Assembly (NCBI GenBank): GCA_902801845.1
Contig: CADCJW010000001.1
Span: forward strand, 204,376 to 268,375
Reading direction: 5' to 3'
DNA from: an uncultured Eubacteriales bacterium
GTDB taxonomy: Bacteria; Bacillota; Clostridia; Christensenellales; CAG-138
DNA length: 64,000 nucleotides
The stretch's first letter is position 1. Every line of letters begins with the position of its first letter. Below, piece after piece: positions 1-7,260 of this stretch. Under the pieces are notes generated by a model. That model worked only from the letters and a program-made list of their open reading frames with translations. It searched no databases and was not told the DNA's origin. The position numbers and the translations under genes were made by a program.

Positions 1-547
1 AGGAGGCGAAGAGCCACTTCTTGCCGGTGGGGAAGCCGGCGCCGCCGCGGCCGCGGAGGCCGGACTTGGTGACCAGGTCGATGACCTCTTCGGGCTTCAT
101 CTCGGTGAGGACCTTGCCCAGGGCGGAATAGCCGTCCATAGCGATGTACTCTTCGATGTTCTCCGGGTTGATGACGCCGCAGTTACGGAGCGCCACACGG
201 AGCTGGGGCTTGTAGAACTCGATGTCCTTCAGCGTGGGGACCTCGACCTTCTCGCCAGCCTCGTCGTCCCGGTGGACCAGACGCTCCACGATACGGCCTT
301 TGAGCAGGTGCTCGGAAGCGATCTCAGGCACATCGGAGACCTTCACGCGGGAGTAGAAGGTGCCATCGGGATAGACGATCATGACAGGGCCCATGGCGCA
401 AAGGCCGAAGCAGCCGGTGCGCACGACCTTGACTTCATCCTGAAGACCCAGTTTGACGATCTCCTGCTCCATGGCTTCGGCGATCTTGGGGCTGTCAGAA
501 GAGGTACAGCCCGTACCGCCACAGATCATTACATGCGTACGAATCAT
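1..547 (-). CDS. hydB: NuoF/HydB-type NADH-binding subunit of NAD-linked [FeFe] hydrogenase (partial, N-terminal 182 aa)
   Basis: The gene runs off the left edge, so only the N-terminal 182 residues are seen. It starts with a thioredoxin-like [2Fe-2S] domain with Cys9, Cys14, Cys46 and Cys50, and then enters the flavoprotein domain; the glycine-rich stretch [17 protein letters not shown] near the window edge is the NADH/FMN-site signature of NuoF. An N-terminal [2Fe-2S] extension on NuoF is typical of HydB of trimeric HydABC and of HndC of NADP-reducing hydrogenases. It would pass electrons between NAD(H), FMN and the Fe-S chain. Start chosen at 547 because GGAGG lies 8 nt upstream. It is the last gene of the operon inside the window; the catalytic HydA would be expected beyond the edge. 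Confidence 0.9.
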   Translation of the reverse strand, partial: MIRTHVMICGGTGCTSSDSPKIAEAMEQEIVKLGLQDEVKVVRTGCFGLCAMGPVMIVYPDGTFYSRVKVSDVPEIASEHLLKGRIVERLVHRDDEAGEKVEVPTLKDIEFYKPQLRVALRNCGVINPENIEEYIAMDGYSALGKVLTEMKPEEVIDLVTKSGLRGRGGAGFPTGKKWLFAS

Positions 548-565
548 TCTCAATATCCTCCGTTA

Positions 566-931
566 TTATTCTGCGGCACCGATGGTGTATTCCGTGATAG
601 GCCGTCCGCCCAGGATATGCTCCTTGACGATCCGGGGCACCATGGCGGGCTTGACCTTCACGTAGGTGACCCGCTCCTTGCCGCCCTCGAAGACCTCCAC
701 GATGGGCTCGAGACGGCACATGCCGATGCAGCCGGTCTGGGTCACGGTGGCGTTGTCAGCGTGCTGCTTGCTGACTTCCTCCACAAAGGCATTGAGTACG
801 GGACGAGCACCGGCGGCGATACCGCAGGTAGCCATGCCGACGACGATGCGGATGTCGCCCTCTTTCTCGCGGAGAGCGACCTTGTCCTTCATCTTGTTCC
901 GAATCGCTGCAAGTTCCTCAAGACTTTTCAT
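566..931 (-). CDS. thioredoxin-like [2Fe-2S] ferredoxin domain protein (HndB-like)
   Basis: This 121-aa soluble protein has the thioredoxin-like ferredoxin fold seen in NuoE and NuoF N-termini. Visible cysteines are Cys36 (in MATCGIAAGAR), Cys68 and Cys72 (in TGCIGMC). The usual second cysteine of the first pair is missing and Ala/Gly occupies its place, which fits the HndB-like small subunit found in hydrogenase operons rather than a classic four-Cys ferredoxin. It probably carries or relays electrons next to HydB, whose start lies 18 nt downstream. Start at 931 is supported by AAAGGAAA 6 nt upstream. Whether three cysteines hold a cluster cannot be decided from sequence. Confidence 0.82.
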   Translation of the reverse strand: MKSLEELAAIRNKMKDKVALREKEGDIRIVVGMATCGIAAGARPVLNAFVEEVSKQHADNATVTQTGCIGMCRLEPIVEVFEGGKERVTYVKVKPAMVPRIVKEHILGGRPITEYTIGAAE

Positions 932-977
932 AGTTGTTTTCCTTTCGTAGATTTTTGGTTATGTAAGTTGCTTTCGC

Positions 978-1529
978 TTAAAAACCGTATTGTTCGTTCA
1001 AGCTCTCTCTGGCCCATTCCAGGACCTCGAAGCTATTGAGCGGGATCTCCTCCCCCAAAGCTTCCCTCATCTCCCGTGTGTCCAGGTGGACCAGATCGCC
1101 ACCGGGCAAACTGTGTTCAAAAAGGATATCGACGTCGGGGCATCCTTGGATCAGGCTGATCAGGGTGGACACCACGTCCCCAAGGGGCGTAAAATCCATG
1201 TGATCCTTGTGGAAGAAGGCGGAGATCACGGTCCCGTGATCCTCAGGGCTCATCTCCCTCGTTTTGGAGGAAAGGGTGAGCTCACCGCCGGTCTGCTCCG
1301 CAGCCAGCTTGAACAGCGGGATCCCCATGCCCACCTTCCGGGTCTTGCGGGTGGTGGAAAAGGGGTCCATCACCGTGGCCAGGAATTCCGGGGTCATGCC
1401 CTTGCCGTCGTCCTCAATAGTGATCCGCAGCGTGTCCTCCGTTTCAGCCAACAGGATCTTGACGAGCGTGGCCTGTGCGGAGATCGAGTTCTGCACGATA
1501 TCCAGGATGTTCAGGGACAGTTCCTTCAT
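978..1529 (-). CDS. histidine-kinase-like ATPase (HATPase) of the hydrogenase operon
   Basis: A 183-aa protein starting MKELSLNILDIVQNS, which is an N-box-like helix, followed by DDGKGMTPE (G1 box) and TTRKTRKVGMGIPLFKLAAEQTGG (split here: TTRKTRKVGMG then IPLFKLAAEQTGG; G2 and lid). These are GHKL ATPase motifs, but there is no phospho-acceptor His domain and no sensor domain, so it is a stand-alone ATPase and may be a protein kinase of the anti-sigma or switch type. The start overlaps the stop of the PHP gene by 4 nt (ATGA), so the two are translationally coupled. It is one of two GHKL proteins in this operon. Its partner is unknown; regulation of hydrogenase activity or expression is inferred from context only. 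Confidence 0.8.
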   Translation of the reverse strand: MKELSLNILDIVQNSISAQATLVKILLAETEDTLRITIEDDGKGMTPEFLATVMDPFSTTRKTRKVGMGIPLFKLAAEQTGGELTLSSKTREMSPEDHGTVISAFFHKDHMDFTPLGDVVSTLISLIQGCPDVDILFEHSLPGGDLVHLDTREMREALGEEIPLNSFEVLEWARESLNEQYGF

Positions 1530-2245
1530 GCTTTCTTCTCCAGTAGCGCAAAGAGAGCTTTTCGCACGGCCTCCTCCCCATCCTCCGGGGAAACCTCCAG
1601 ATGGACGCAGAAGCTGCCGTCGCTGATCTCCCACAGCCTGTGAGCGTCGGAGGATACCAGTATCCGCCGTCCTCCCGCAAGCTCCCGTTTGTCCTCGTCA
1701 TGGACCTCGGCCAAGGTGAACACCGGCTTTTCCGGGAAGAAGCCCAGAATGGCCAGCAGCCCATTGGCCTCCCGGTCGATGTGGGCCGGATAACAGACAC
1801 CGCCCATGGACCGGACCAGTTCCGCCCCTTCCTCCAGGGTGAGAGACGTGGCCGCGGGAAGGAACCAGGGGTCGTTCCCTATGGGAACGTCCTCCTCCCC
1901 CATGATCACCTGCTCTCCGAAGATGGCAGGCTTGTTGGGGATCTTCATCCGACGGTCCATCACCGCTTCGTCGAAGGCAAGAGCCGTTTCCAGCTCCGGG
2001 AACAAGCAGACCATGTGGACGTCCTCCGCCGTGGTGAGCTCCATGCCCGGGACGGGCACGATGCCGTAGGCACGGCAGGCCGCGAAGAAGGCTGGACAGT
2101 TCTTGGCCGTGTTGTGATCCGTCAGCGCCATGATCTTCAACCCGTTCAGATACCCCATCCCCGCGATGTTGCAGGGGGTCATATCCTCCTCTCCGCAGGG
2201 GGAAAGGCAGGAATGGATGTGAAGATCGACGGCGAAGGCGTTCAT
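1526..2245 (-). CDS. PHP-domain metal-dependent phosphoesterase
   Basis: A 239-aa PHP protein. The metal-binding motifs are clear: HIHSCLSPCG at the N-terminus, ALTDHN, GMELTT, PAHIDRE and SSDAHRL near the C-terminus. PHP proteins of this length hydrolyse phosphomonoesters or small nucleotide phosphates; the substrate here is unknown. The start at 2245 (MNAFAVDLHIH) was preferred over a longer version because it overlaps the preceding stop by ATGA. It sits in a chain of ATGA-coupled genes from the sensory hydrogenase down to the HATPase, so it probably belongs to the same signalling module. Confidence 0.85.
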   Translation of the reverse strand: MNAFAVDLHIHSCLSPCGEEDMTPCNIAGMGYLNGLKIMALTDHNTAKNCPAFFAACRAYGIVPVPGMELTTAEDVHMVCLFPELETALAFDEAVMDRRMKIPNKPAIFGEQVIMGEEDVPIGNDPWFLPAATSLTLEEGAELVRSMGGVCYPAHIDREANGLLAILGFFPEKPVFTLAEVHDEDKRELAGGRRILVSSDAHRLWEISDGSFCVHLEVSPEDGEEAVRKALFALLEKKA

Positions 2246-2568
2246 GCGAGCAAGGGAGCGACCTTCGCGCACAGCTCAAAGACCGACAGGGGTGAGCTGT
2301 AGAAGTTTAGTCCGTTCTCCTCTGCCGCCTCCATGGCCGCCGGATCCGGCGTCACGTCCTCGGCAAAGATGACCATGGCGGCGTCCGTCAACGAACACAC
2401 GGCCGGCACGTTCCGGTTGGACATGATGGTGATCCAGCAGTCGCCGCTCTGGGCACGGCCCATGACCCAGCTGAGCAGGTCGCCGGCATAGCCGCCGGTC
2501 ACTTCCCTATCCTCAGCCTCGTGCAAGGGGGTCAGGCCCAATGCGTCTCTGATCTCGAACACGGTCAT
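2242..2568 (-). CDS. DRTGG-domain protein (copy 2)
   Basis: A 108-aa small domain protein resembling DRTGG proteins: MTVFEIRDALGLTPLHEAE, then DREVTGGYAGDLLSWVMG. The REVTGGYAGD stretch is the DRTGG-like signature. The function of stand-alone DRTGG domains is not established; they are often found with CBS domains, in Pta and beside hydrogenase sensors. The start at 2568 overlaps the stop of the sensory hydrogenase by ATGA. A second, diverged copy lies at 4309-4647, so each DRTGG gene is followed by a GHKL ATPase in the operon (directly, or after the PHP gene). Confidence 0.75.
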   Translation of the reverse strand: MTVFEIRDALGLTPLHEAEDREVTGGYAGDLLSWVMGRAQSGDCWITIMSNRNVPAVCSLTDAAMVIFAEDVTPDPAAMEAAEENGLNFYSSPLSVFELCAKVAPLLA

Positions 2569-3854
2569 TGCTTCTTCTCCATTTCGCTCATCAGATTCTT
2601 CAACCTCTCCCGCATGTGGACGATGCACTCATCGATGTTCGCATCGCCCTTGACCACATCCTCCGCAAAGGCGCGGCAGGTTGGCGCGCCGCAGGAGCCG
2701 CAGTCCAGGGCAGGCAGGCTCTCGTTGATGTTCTCGATGTCCGCCATCATGCGAATGGACTCGAACCGGTTCACGTTCAAAGCGGACACATTGGAGAAGG
2801 TGGCCGGCTTCACGGTCATGATCTCCTCGGGAACGTCCACATTGCCGCTCTGCCGGGGCACATGGTTGAGACTCACCGGCATGTACCGGCGAAGAGTCTG
2901 CAAACGGACCTGAGCGATGTAGGGGTTTTCCACCGTGAGTACGCCACCCACGCATCCACCGTTGCAGGCATCCAGTTCGGCAAAATCCACACTGGGGAAG
3001 CTGCCCATCTCGATGCTGTCCAACACGCGGATCACGTTGTCGATGCCGTCAGCAGCCAGGTATCTGTCGTTCATCAGCGCGGAGCCTTCTCCGCCCGACG
3101 ATGCCCAGCCGAGGCCGATCATGCCGCTTTCGCTGGTGATCTTGGGGGTGCTCTTCGGTTGGATGGCGTTCAGAAGCTTGAAATAAACCTCGCTGATGGC
3201 CACCACATAATCTACACAGGGCTCTTCGTCCGCTCTGTCGGTGTTCTTCACCCAGCTGAACTTAGCAGGGCAGGGGCTGATGAATACGGTCTTGATGTCC
3301 TCTTTCTTCAGCTCCGGATGCTTTTTGAGGGCTTCCTCCTTCGCCATCCGCCCAGCTAACTCGATAGGCGGCATAAGGGGGATCACATGGTCGATAAGGG
3401 ATGGGAAACGGATGCTGATGAGACGCACCACCACTGGGCAGGCGGAACTGATGGCTGGACGGGGAATGTCCGGGCGCTTCATGTATCGCCGGGTGTATTC
3501 GGTGATGATCTCCGCACAGCGGGACACCTCGAATACATCGTTGAAGCCCATGTCGAGCAGACCCTGAATCACATAATCCACGTCCGTGACGTTGACGAAC
3601 TGGCCAAAGAGCGACGGCGCAGGCAACGCGATCAGATACTTGGAACGGTCCAGCGAATCCAGGGAGTCGCAGATGGCCCGCTTCGCCTGATAGGGACAGA
3701 AACGGATGCATTCCCCGCAGTCGATGCACTGGACGGCATTGATGACGGCGTGTCCATCCCGGATACGGATAGCTTCGGTAGGGCAGCGCCGCAAGCAATG
3801 GGTGCAGCCCTTGCACTTTTCCCTATCCAGTGAAACGGAGTGCCTGTATTCCAT
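2565..3854 (-). CDS. hydS: sensory-type [FeFe] hydrogenase (HydS-like)
   Basis: A 429-aa protein with three parts. Residues 14-53 hold two [4Fe-4S] motifs (CKGCTHCLRRCP and CIDCGECIRFCP). The H-cluster domain follows with variant motifs: SSACPVV (Ala138, Cys139), SPCPAK (Cys195) and DACNGGCVGG near residue 300. The C-terminus carries another Fe-S domain (CGSCGAPTC). In catalytic enzymes the first motif is TSCCP, and the first Cys carries protons; here it is Ala, as in putative sensory groups. No PAS domain is seen. It probably senses H2 or redox state and signals to the coupled DRTGG, PHP and GHKL proteins. Start at 3854 has GGAAAGG upstream. Enzymatic turnover should be low if this reading is right. 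Confidence 0.85.
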   Translation of the reverse strand: MEYRHSVSLDREKCKGCTHCLRRCPTEAIRIRDGHAVINAVQCIDCGECIRFCPYQAKRAICDSLDSLDRSKYLIALPAPSLFGQFVNVTDVDYVIQGLLDMGFNDVFEVSRCAEIITEYTRRYMKRPDIPRPAISSACPVVVRLISIRFPSLIDHVIPLMPPIELAGRMAKEEALKKHPELKKEDIKTVFISPCPAKFSWVKNTDRADEEPCVDYVVAISEVYFKLLNAIQPKSTPKITSESGMIGLGWASSGGEGSALMNDRYLAADGIDNVIRVLDSIEMGSFPSVDFAELDACNGGCVGGVLTVENPYIAQVRLQTLRRYMPVSLNHVPRQSGNVDVPEEIMTVKPATFSNVSALNVNRFESIRMMADIENINESLPALDCGSCGAPTCRAFAEDVVKGDANIDECIVHMRERLKNLMSEMEKKQ

Positions 3855-3875
3855 GCCTTTCCTTTTTCCTTTCGG

Positions 3876-4304
3876 TTACTTGTTGAAGAAACCCAGCTCG
3901 ATGGTCGTTCCCTGGCCGACCACAGTATCCAGCTTGAAGGTGTCGGTGAACCGCTTCATGTTGGGCAGCCCCATGCCGGCGCCGAATCCCAGGGCGCGCA
4001 CGTTGTCCGGCGCGGTGGAATATCCTTCCTGCATGGCCTGTTCCACATCCTTGATGCCTGGACCGGTGTCCTTCAAAACGATCCGGATGCTTTCGTCGTC
4101 CACATACACGTCGGCGTCGCCGCCGTTGGCATGGATGACCATGTTGATCTCTCCCTCGTACATGGCGATGGAGACCCGACGGATCATCTCAGGGGAGCAT
4201 CCCAGTTGTCGCAGCAGGCGCTTGACCTTGACGGAGGCTTCTCCGGCAGAGGTGAAGTTTCCGCCATCCACTGTGTAATGCACATGCAATGGTTCTGCGC
4301 TCAT
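3876..4304 (-). CDS. anti-sigma-type GHKL ATPase
   Basis: A 142-aa stand-alone ATPase. The N-box reads YEGEINMVIHANGG, the G1 box DTGPGI, and the G2 region GFGAGMGLPNMKR. This layout fits RsbW/SpoIIAB-like serine kinases or anti-sigma factors, although no sigma factor or anti-anti-sigma gene lies beside it. The start at 4304 (MSAEPLHVHY) has AGGTGA just upstream and lies 4 nt after the preceding stop. It sits directly before the sensory hydrogenase, so it is a likely output partner of that sensor. The assignment to the fold is solid; the target is unknown. Confidence 0.82.
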   Translation of the reverse strand: MSAEPLHVHYTVDGGNFTSAGEASVKVKRLLRQLGCSPEMIRRVSIAMYEGEINMVIHANGGDADVYVDDESIRIVLKDTGPGIKDVEQAMQEGYSTAPDNVRALGFGAGMGLPNMKRFTDTFKLDTVVGQGTTIELGFFNK

Positions 4305-4308
4305 GGAA

Positions 4309-4647
4309 TCACCTGTGCAGTCCCGCTTCGTAAAGCCTCCCGCTCGCTTCATACATGGTGAGCGCGGTGGCCAAAACGGCGATGTGGCTCAGCTTTGCAA
4401 GCTCCACGACCTCGTCTGCAGGCGCCTTCCCACGAACGAAAAGGATGCAGCTCATGTCCAGCATCAGCGCGGTGCGAACGGCCTGGGGATTGTTGAGGCC
4501 CGTGAGGAGCAGCGCCTGATCCTGCGCGTAGGCAAGAACGTCGCTCATCATGTCACTGCTGAACGCGGAATCGATATCCAAGTCCAGCATGTCCTCTCCC
4601 GTATACACCTTTGCACCGACCAAACGGGCGACTTCGTCTAATCTCAT
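4309..4647 (-). CDS. DRTGG-domain protein (copy 1)
   Basis: A 112-aa protein starting MRLDEVARLVGAKVYTGED, with the DRTGG-like core IDSAFSSDMMSDVLAYAQD. It is a diverged paralogue of the 2242-2568 gene; both end with a short helix after a hydrophobic strand. No enzymatic motif is visible. Its stop is 4 nt before the GHKL ATPase start, and its start is 7 nt after the NuoE-like gene, so it is cotranscribed with both. The ribosome binding site is weak, so translation may depend on coupling to the upstream gene. Confidence 0.72.
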   Translation of the reverse strand: MRLDEVARLVGAKVYTGEDMLDLDIDSAFSSDMMSDVLAYAQDQALLLTGLNNPQAVRTALMLDMSCILFVRGKAPADEVVELAKLSHIAVLATALTMYEASGRLYEAGLHR

Positions 4648-4654
4648 AGCAGTG

Positions 4655-5155
4655 TTACTCTGCGCGCACCTTATCGATGATACCCTTCACATCGGCGGGG
4701 ACCAACCGGCCGTAAACCTGATCGTCGATCATCATGACCGGCGCGAGGCCGCAGCAGCCGAGGCAGCGGGCGGCTTCCAGGGTGAACATGCCGTCCGGTG
4801 TGGTGTGACCGGCACCGACGCCCAGAACCTTTTCCAGCTCATCCAGGATGTCCTGAGACCCCTTGACGTAGCAGGCCGTGCCCAGGCAAAGGCGGATAAG
4901 ATGCTTTCCCTTGGGCTCCAGGCTGAACCAGGCATAGAAGGTGGAAACGCCGTAGACCTGCTCCAGTGAGCAGCCGAGGCCCTCCGCGATCATCGTCTGT
5001 ACCTCAATGGGCAGATACCCATAGATCTCCTGTGCCTGCTGCATCACGGGCATCAGCGCACCGGGCTTTCCCTTTTGATCCGCAATGACCTTTTCGAGCG
5101 CTGCTTTTTGCTCGGCCGTGCCAGTGAACGGAATCGTGGTCTTCGTACTAGTCAT
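4655..5155 (-). CDS. hydC: NuoE/HydC-type [2Fe-2S] subunit of NAD-linked hydrogenase
   Basis: A 166-aa NuoE-family protein and first gene of the operon. After an N-terminal helical domain (ALMPVMQQAQEIYGYLP, then GVSTFYAWFSL) it has the thioredoxin-like [2Fe-2S] fold with CLGTAC and CLGCCG cysteine pairs. NuoE-like HydC works with NuoF-like HydB in NADH-linked, often electron-bifurcating, hydrogenases. Of two close ATG codons (5161 and 5155) the second is chosen because AAAGGAGG is 6 nt away from it and too close to the first. A good sigma-A promoter lies at 5239-5267. In most bacteria hydC is next to hydB; here seven genes separate them. Confidence 0.92.
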   Translation of the reverse strand: MTSTKTTIPFTGTAEQKAALEKVIADQKGKPGALMPVMQQAQEIYGYLPIEVQTMIAEGLGCSLEQVYGVSTFYAWFSLEPKGKHLIRLCLGTACYVKGSQDILDELEKVLGVGAGHTTPDGMFTLEAARCLGCCGLAPVMMIDDQVYGRLVPADVKGIIDKVRAE

Positions 5156-5238
5156 ACACATCCTCCTTTTAGAATTGTATCGGTCAAACTTCCGCTGGGT
5201 CAGTCGATACATGTATAAATGCATACAGACCCAGATGT

Positions 5239-5267
5239 ATTTTATCACAAAGAATCCATCTTGCCAA
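5239..5267 (-). promoter_or_regulatory. sigma-A promoter of the hydrogenase operon
   Basis: Minus-strand -35 TTGGCA (5262-5267), 17-bp spacer and -10 TAAAAT (5239-5244), about 85 nt before the hydC start. It leaves an approximately 75-nt leader. A TTGTGA half-site overlaps the spacer end, but no second Rex half is visible. Confidence 0.75.
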
Positions 5268-5271
5268 TAGA

Positions 5272-5285
5272 TTAGCATCTGCTAA
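5272..5285. promoter_or_regulatory. perfect palindrome upstream of the hydrogenase promoter (candidate operator)
   Basis: TTAGCATCTGCTAA is a 6+2+6 perfect inverted repeat placed 4 bp upstream of the -35 box of the hydrogenase operon and about 75 bp upstream of the divergent promoter at 5359. The position suits an activator of the hydrogenase promoter or a factor shared by both promoters. The binding protein is unknown. Confidence 0.45.
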
Positions 5286-5358
5286 CTTGTTTTTTTGCAG
5301 GAAACATTTCACATGAAAGGAATAATAAAAAAAATTGAATTGATCCAGAAATAATGCT

Positions 5359-5386
5359 TTGAAAATGCCTAAAGATGGAGTATACT
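5359..5386 (+). promoter_or_regulatory. sigma-A promoter of the SH3 protein gene
   Basis: -35 TTGAAA (5359-5364), 16-bp spacer, -10 TATACT (5381-5386), 38 nt before the ATG. Confidence 0.7.
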
Positions 5387-5424
5387 ATATGTAAACATAA
5401 AAACGAACAGAAAGAAGGCTGCCT

Positions 5425-6231
5425 ATGTCCAAGCGAAAAAAACTGATCATCACCCGGGAAGGGTATATATTTTTAGCCGCTGTAGGCGTGTTGCTGCTCG
5501 CTCTCATCATCGTCGCCGTCGCTACGAAGGGCTTCGGAGCCTGCAACAAAAAGGCTGCCGCCGCCCCCAGCGCCTCCCCCGCTGCTTCGGAGTATCACCC
5601 GGCGCCCACGGCAGCGCCCACAGAAACGCCCGAGGTGATCGAACCCACGGATACGCCGGAACCTGAAGAAACGCCTGACCCGGACGCCACCGAGGCGCCC
5701 ACCCCCACGCCGGTCTTGGAGACCGATCCGGACGCCCTTTTGGAGCCCACGGCGGAGATGATCGCCGGCGCAGCCCAGGGCCAGTTGACCAAGAGCGGCG
5801 TAAACATGCGGCAGGGCCCCAGCACCAACACCCCCATCATCGCTACGGGGCTGCGGAGCGGCACCAAGCTCACCGTTTACTGTGAGGACGGGGACTTCTA
5901 TTTCCTGTTGGTGAATGAAACGAAGAAGTACGGCTATATCGCCAAGAAGTTCGTGAAGCTCCTCTCCCCCTTGGGCGAGGTCTCCAACGGCAGCGACCAG
6001 CCGGAGGGAACTGTCCGCGGCACCATCTCCTCCAGCAACCTGGCCATTCGGGAAGGTCCGGCGGTGACCAACAAGTCCCTTGGTCAGTATTATGAGGGGA
6101 AACTGGTCTACATCTACTATCAGGAGGGCGACTATTACTACGTGATGGTGGCCGGGACCGACGTGAAGGGCTATATGTCCGCCCAGTTCATCAAGGTGGA
6201 GGAAGGCAAGACCGTGCCTCCGAAGGAATAA
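5425..6231 (+). CDS. membrane-anchored protein with two bacterial SH3 domains
   Basis: A 268-aa envelope protein. A short basic N-terminus is followed by a membrane helix (about residues 14-35), a Pro/Thr/Glu-rich tether (about 45-105, with PTPTP-type repeats) and two SH3b domains (about 115-180 and 195-260), each with the VNMRQGPSTN or LAIREGPAVTN type opening. SH3b domains of this sort bind peptidoglycan or peptides outside the cell. Monocistronic: own promoter at 5359-5386 and a terminator directly after the stop. AGAAGG lies before the start. The tether resembles those of the exported proteins at 7261, 11402 and 16770. Confidence 0.85.
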   Translation: MSKRKKLIITREGYIFLAAVGVLLLALIIVAVATKGFGACNKKAAAAPSASPAASEYHPAPTAAPTETPEVIEPTDTPEPEETPDPDATEAPTPTPVLETDPDALLEPTAEMIAGAAQGQLTKSGVNMRQGPSTNTPIIATGLRSGTKLTVYCEDGDFYFLLVNETKKYGYIAKKFVKLLSPLGEVSNGSDQPEGTVRGTISSSNLAIREGPAVTNKSLGQYYEGKLVYIYYQEGDYYYVMVAGTDVKGYMSAQFIKVEEGKTVPPKE

Positions 6232-6250
6232 TTCCCCCATATGCGTTAAG

Positions 6251-6278
6251 AAAAAGCCCCTCGTGCTGAGGGGCTTTT
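6251..6278. terminator. bidirectional intrinsic terminator
   Basis: Stem AAGCCCCTC / GAGGGGCTT with a 5-nt loop, A-run on the left and T-run on the right. It ends the SH3 gene (+) and, read on the other strand, the TtcA-like gene (-) whose stop is at 6282. Confidence 0.85.
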
Positions 6279-6281
6279 GTG

Positions 6282-7091
6282 TTACTCCATATCCTCTTCG
6301 GATCCTTCCATCCAGGCAGCCGGCCTGTTTTTTTCCGTGACAGGGCCGGTGAACAGCGGATGGTCGTATCGAAGGCGCATCCGATCCCACAGACCGTACT
6401 TCTCCGTGTTTGCGATGGCGTGGATCAGCTTCTCCTCCACGTCGGGGACCAGGGTGGCCAAATATCGGATCAAGTCCTTGGCCTCCTCCCGCTTGGTATG
6501 CCCCGCCGCCGGACAGTTGGCCTTCTGCACGGGCAGCTCCCGCTGCCTGGCCACGGAAAGGGCATACTTCTCCGGCAGGAACACCAGCGGACGGATGACC
6601 GTCACGTCGGAACGAGACAGATAGGTCACCGGAGCAAAGGTGTTGACCCTGCCTTCATACAACAGGCTCATAAAGAAGGTCTCGATCACGTCCTCCCGGT
6701 TGTGTCCCAGGGCCACTTTGTTGCACCCCCGCGCCCGGGCTGCGTTGTTGAGGGCGCCCCGTCGAAGCTTGGCGCACAGAGCGCAGGGGCTCTTCTCCTG
6801 ACGGATGTTGAAGACCACGTCCCCAATATCCGTTTTGATGAGGGAATAGTCCATGCCGATGCGCTCCGCAAAAGCGGTCACCGCGGACCAGTCCTGCTCC
6901 ACGATGCCCAGATCCAGGCTGACGGCGCACACCTCGAACCTGGTTTTGGAAAACCGCTTATAAAGCTGCAGCGCATCCATCAGCAGCAGGGAATCCTTGC
7001 CGCCGGATACGCCGATGCATACCTTGTCCCCGTCCTCAAACAGATGATACCGCTCGTCTGCCCGACGGATGCTGCCCAAAACTCGTTTCAT
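6282..7091 (-). CDS. TtcA-family tRNA thiolation protein (PP-loop ATPase)
   Basis: A 269-aa PP-loop enzyme. The ATP-binding motif SGGKDS is at residues 29-34, a CALC pair lies near residue 103 and a third cysteine is in NCPAAGHT, which together are expected to hold the Fe-S cluster of TtcA/TtuA-type enzymes. Such enzymes activate a tRNA base by adenylation and replace an oxygen with sulfur (TtcA: cytidine 32). Which position is modified here cannot be read. The start at 7091 has GGAAAGG upstream and a promoter (TTTACA-17-TATACT) at 7119-7147. Monogenic. Confidence 0.8.
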   Translation of the reverse strand: MKRVLGSIRRADERYHLFEDGDKVCIGVSGGKDSLLLMDALQLYKRFSKTRFEVCAVSLDLGIVEQDWSAVTAFAERIGMDYSLIKTDIGDVVFNIRQEKSPCALCAKLRRGALNNAARARGCNKVALGHNREDVIETFFMSLLYEGRVNTFAPVTYLSRSDVTVIRPLVFLPEKYALSVARQRELPVQKANCPAAGHTKREEAKDLIRYLATLVPDVEEKLIHAIANTEKYGLWDRMRLRYDHPLFTGPVTEKNRPAAWMEGSEEDME

Positions 7092-7118
7092 GCTTTTGCC
7101 CTTTCCTTCGATTTTTCA

Positions 7119-7147
7119 AGTATACACACATGAAAAGGCACTGTAAA
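7119..7147 (-). promoter_or_regulatory. sigma-A promoter of the TtcA-like gene
   Basis: -35 TTTACA (7142-7147), 17-bp spacer, -10 TATACT (7119-7124) on the minus strand, 27 nt before the ATG. Confidence 0.75.
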
Positions 7148-7212
7148 GAAAAAAGTCAGGATGTTATGAATTTGTCAATTTTTCATGATCGTCCGCATTT
7201 TTTGAAAGAACA

Positions 7213-7221
7213 TGGTATACT
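7213..7221 (+). promoter_or_regulatory. extended -10 promoter of the phosphodiester glycosidase lipoprotein gene
   Basis: TGGTATACT (TG plus one plus -10). No good -35 is found 17 bp upstream. Because the -10 directly abuts the in-frame ATG at 7222, that ATG cannot lie in the transcript, which supports the downstream start at 7261. Confidence 0.65.
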
Positions 7222-7260
7222 ATGAAATCAAGCAGTTCAGCGAAAAAGGAGGTGAGGGAC

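Noticed and set aside
5239..5285. Rex or CIRCE operator at the hydrogenase promoter
   Set aside because: Only one TTGTGA half of a Rex site exists; the palindrome TTAGCA-TC-TGCTAA shares ends with CIRCE but lacks its CTC/GAG parts and 9-nt spacer.
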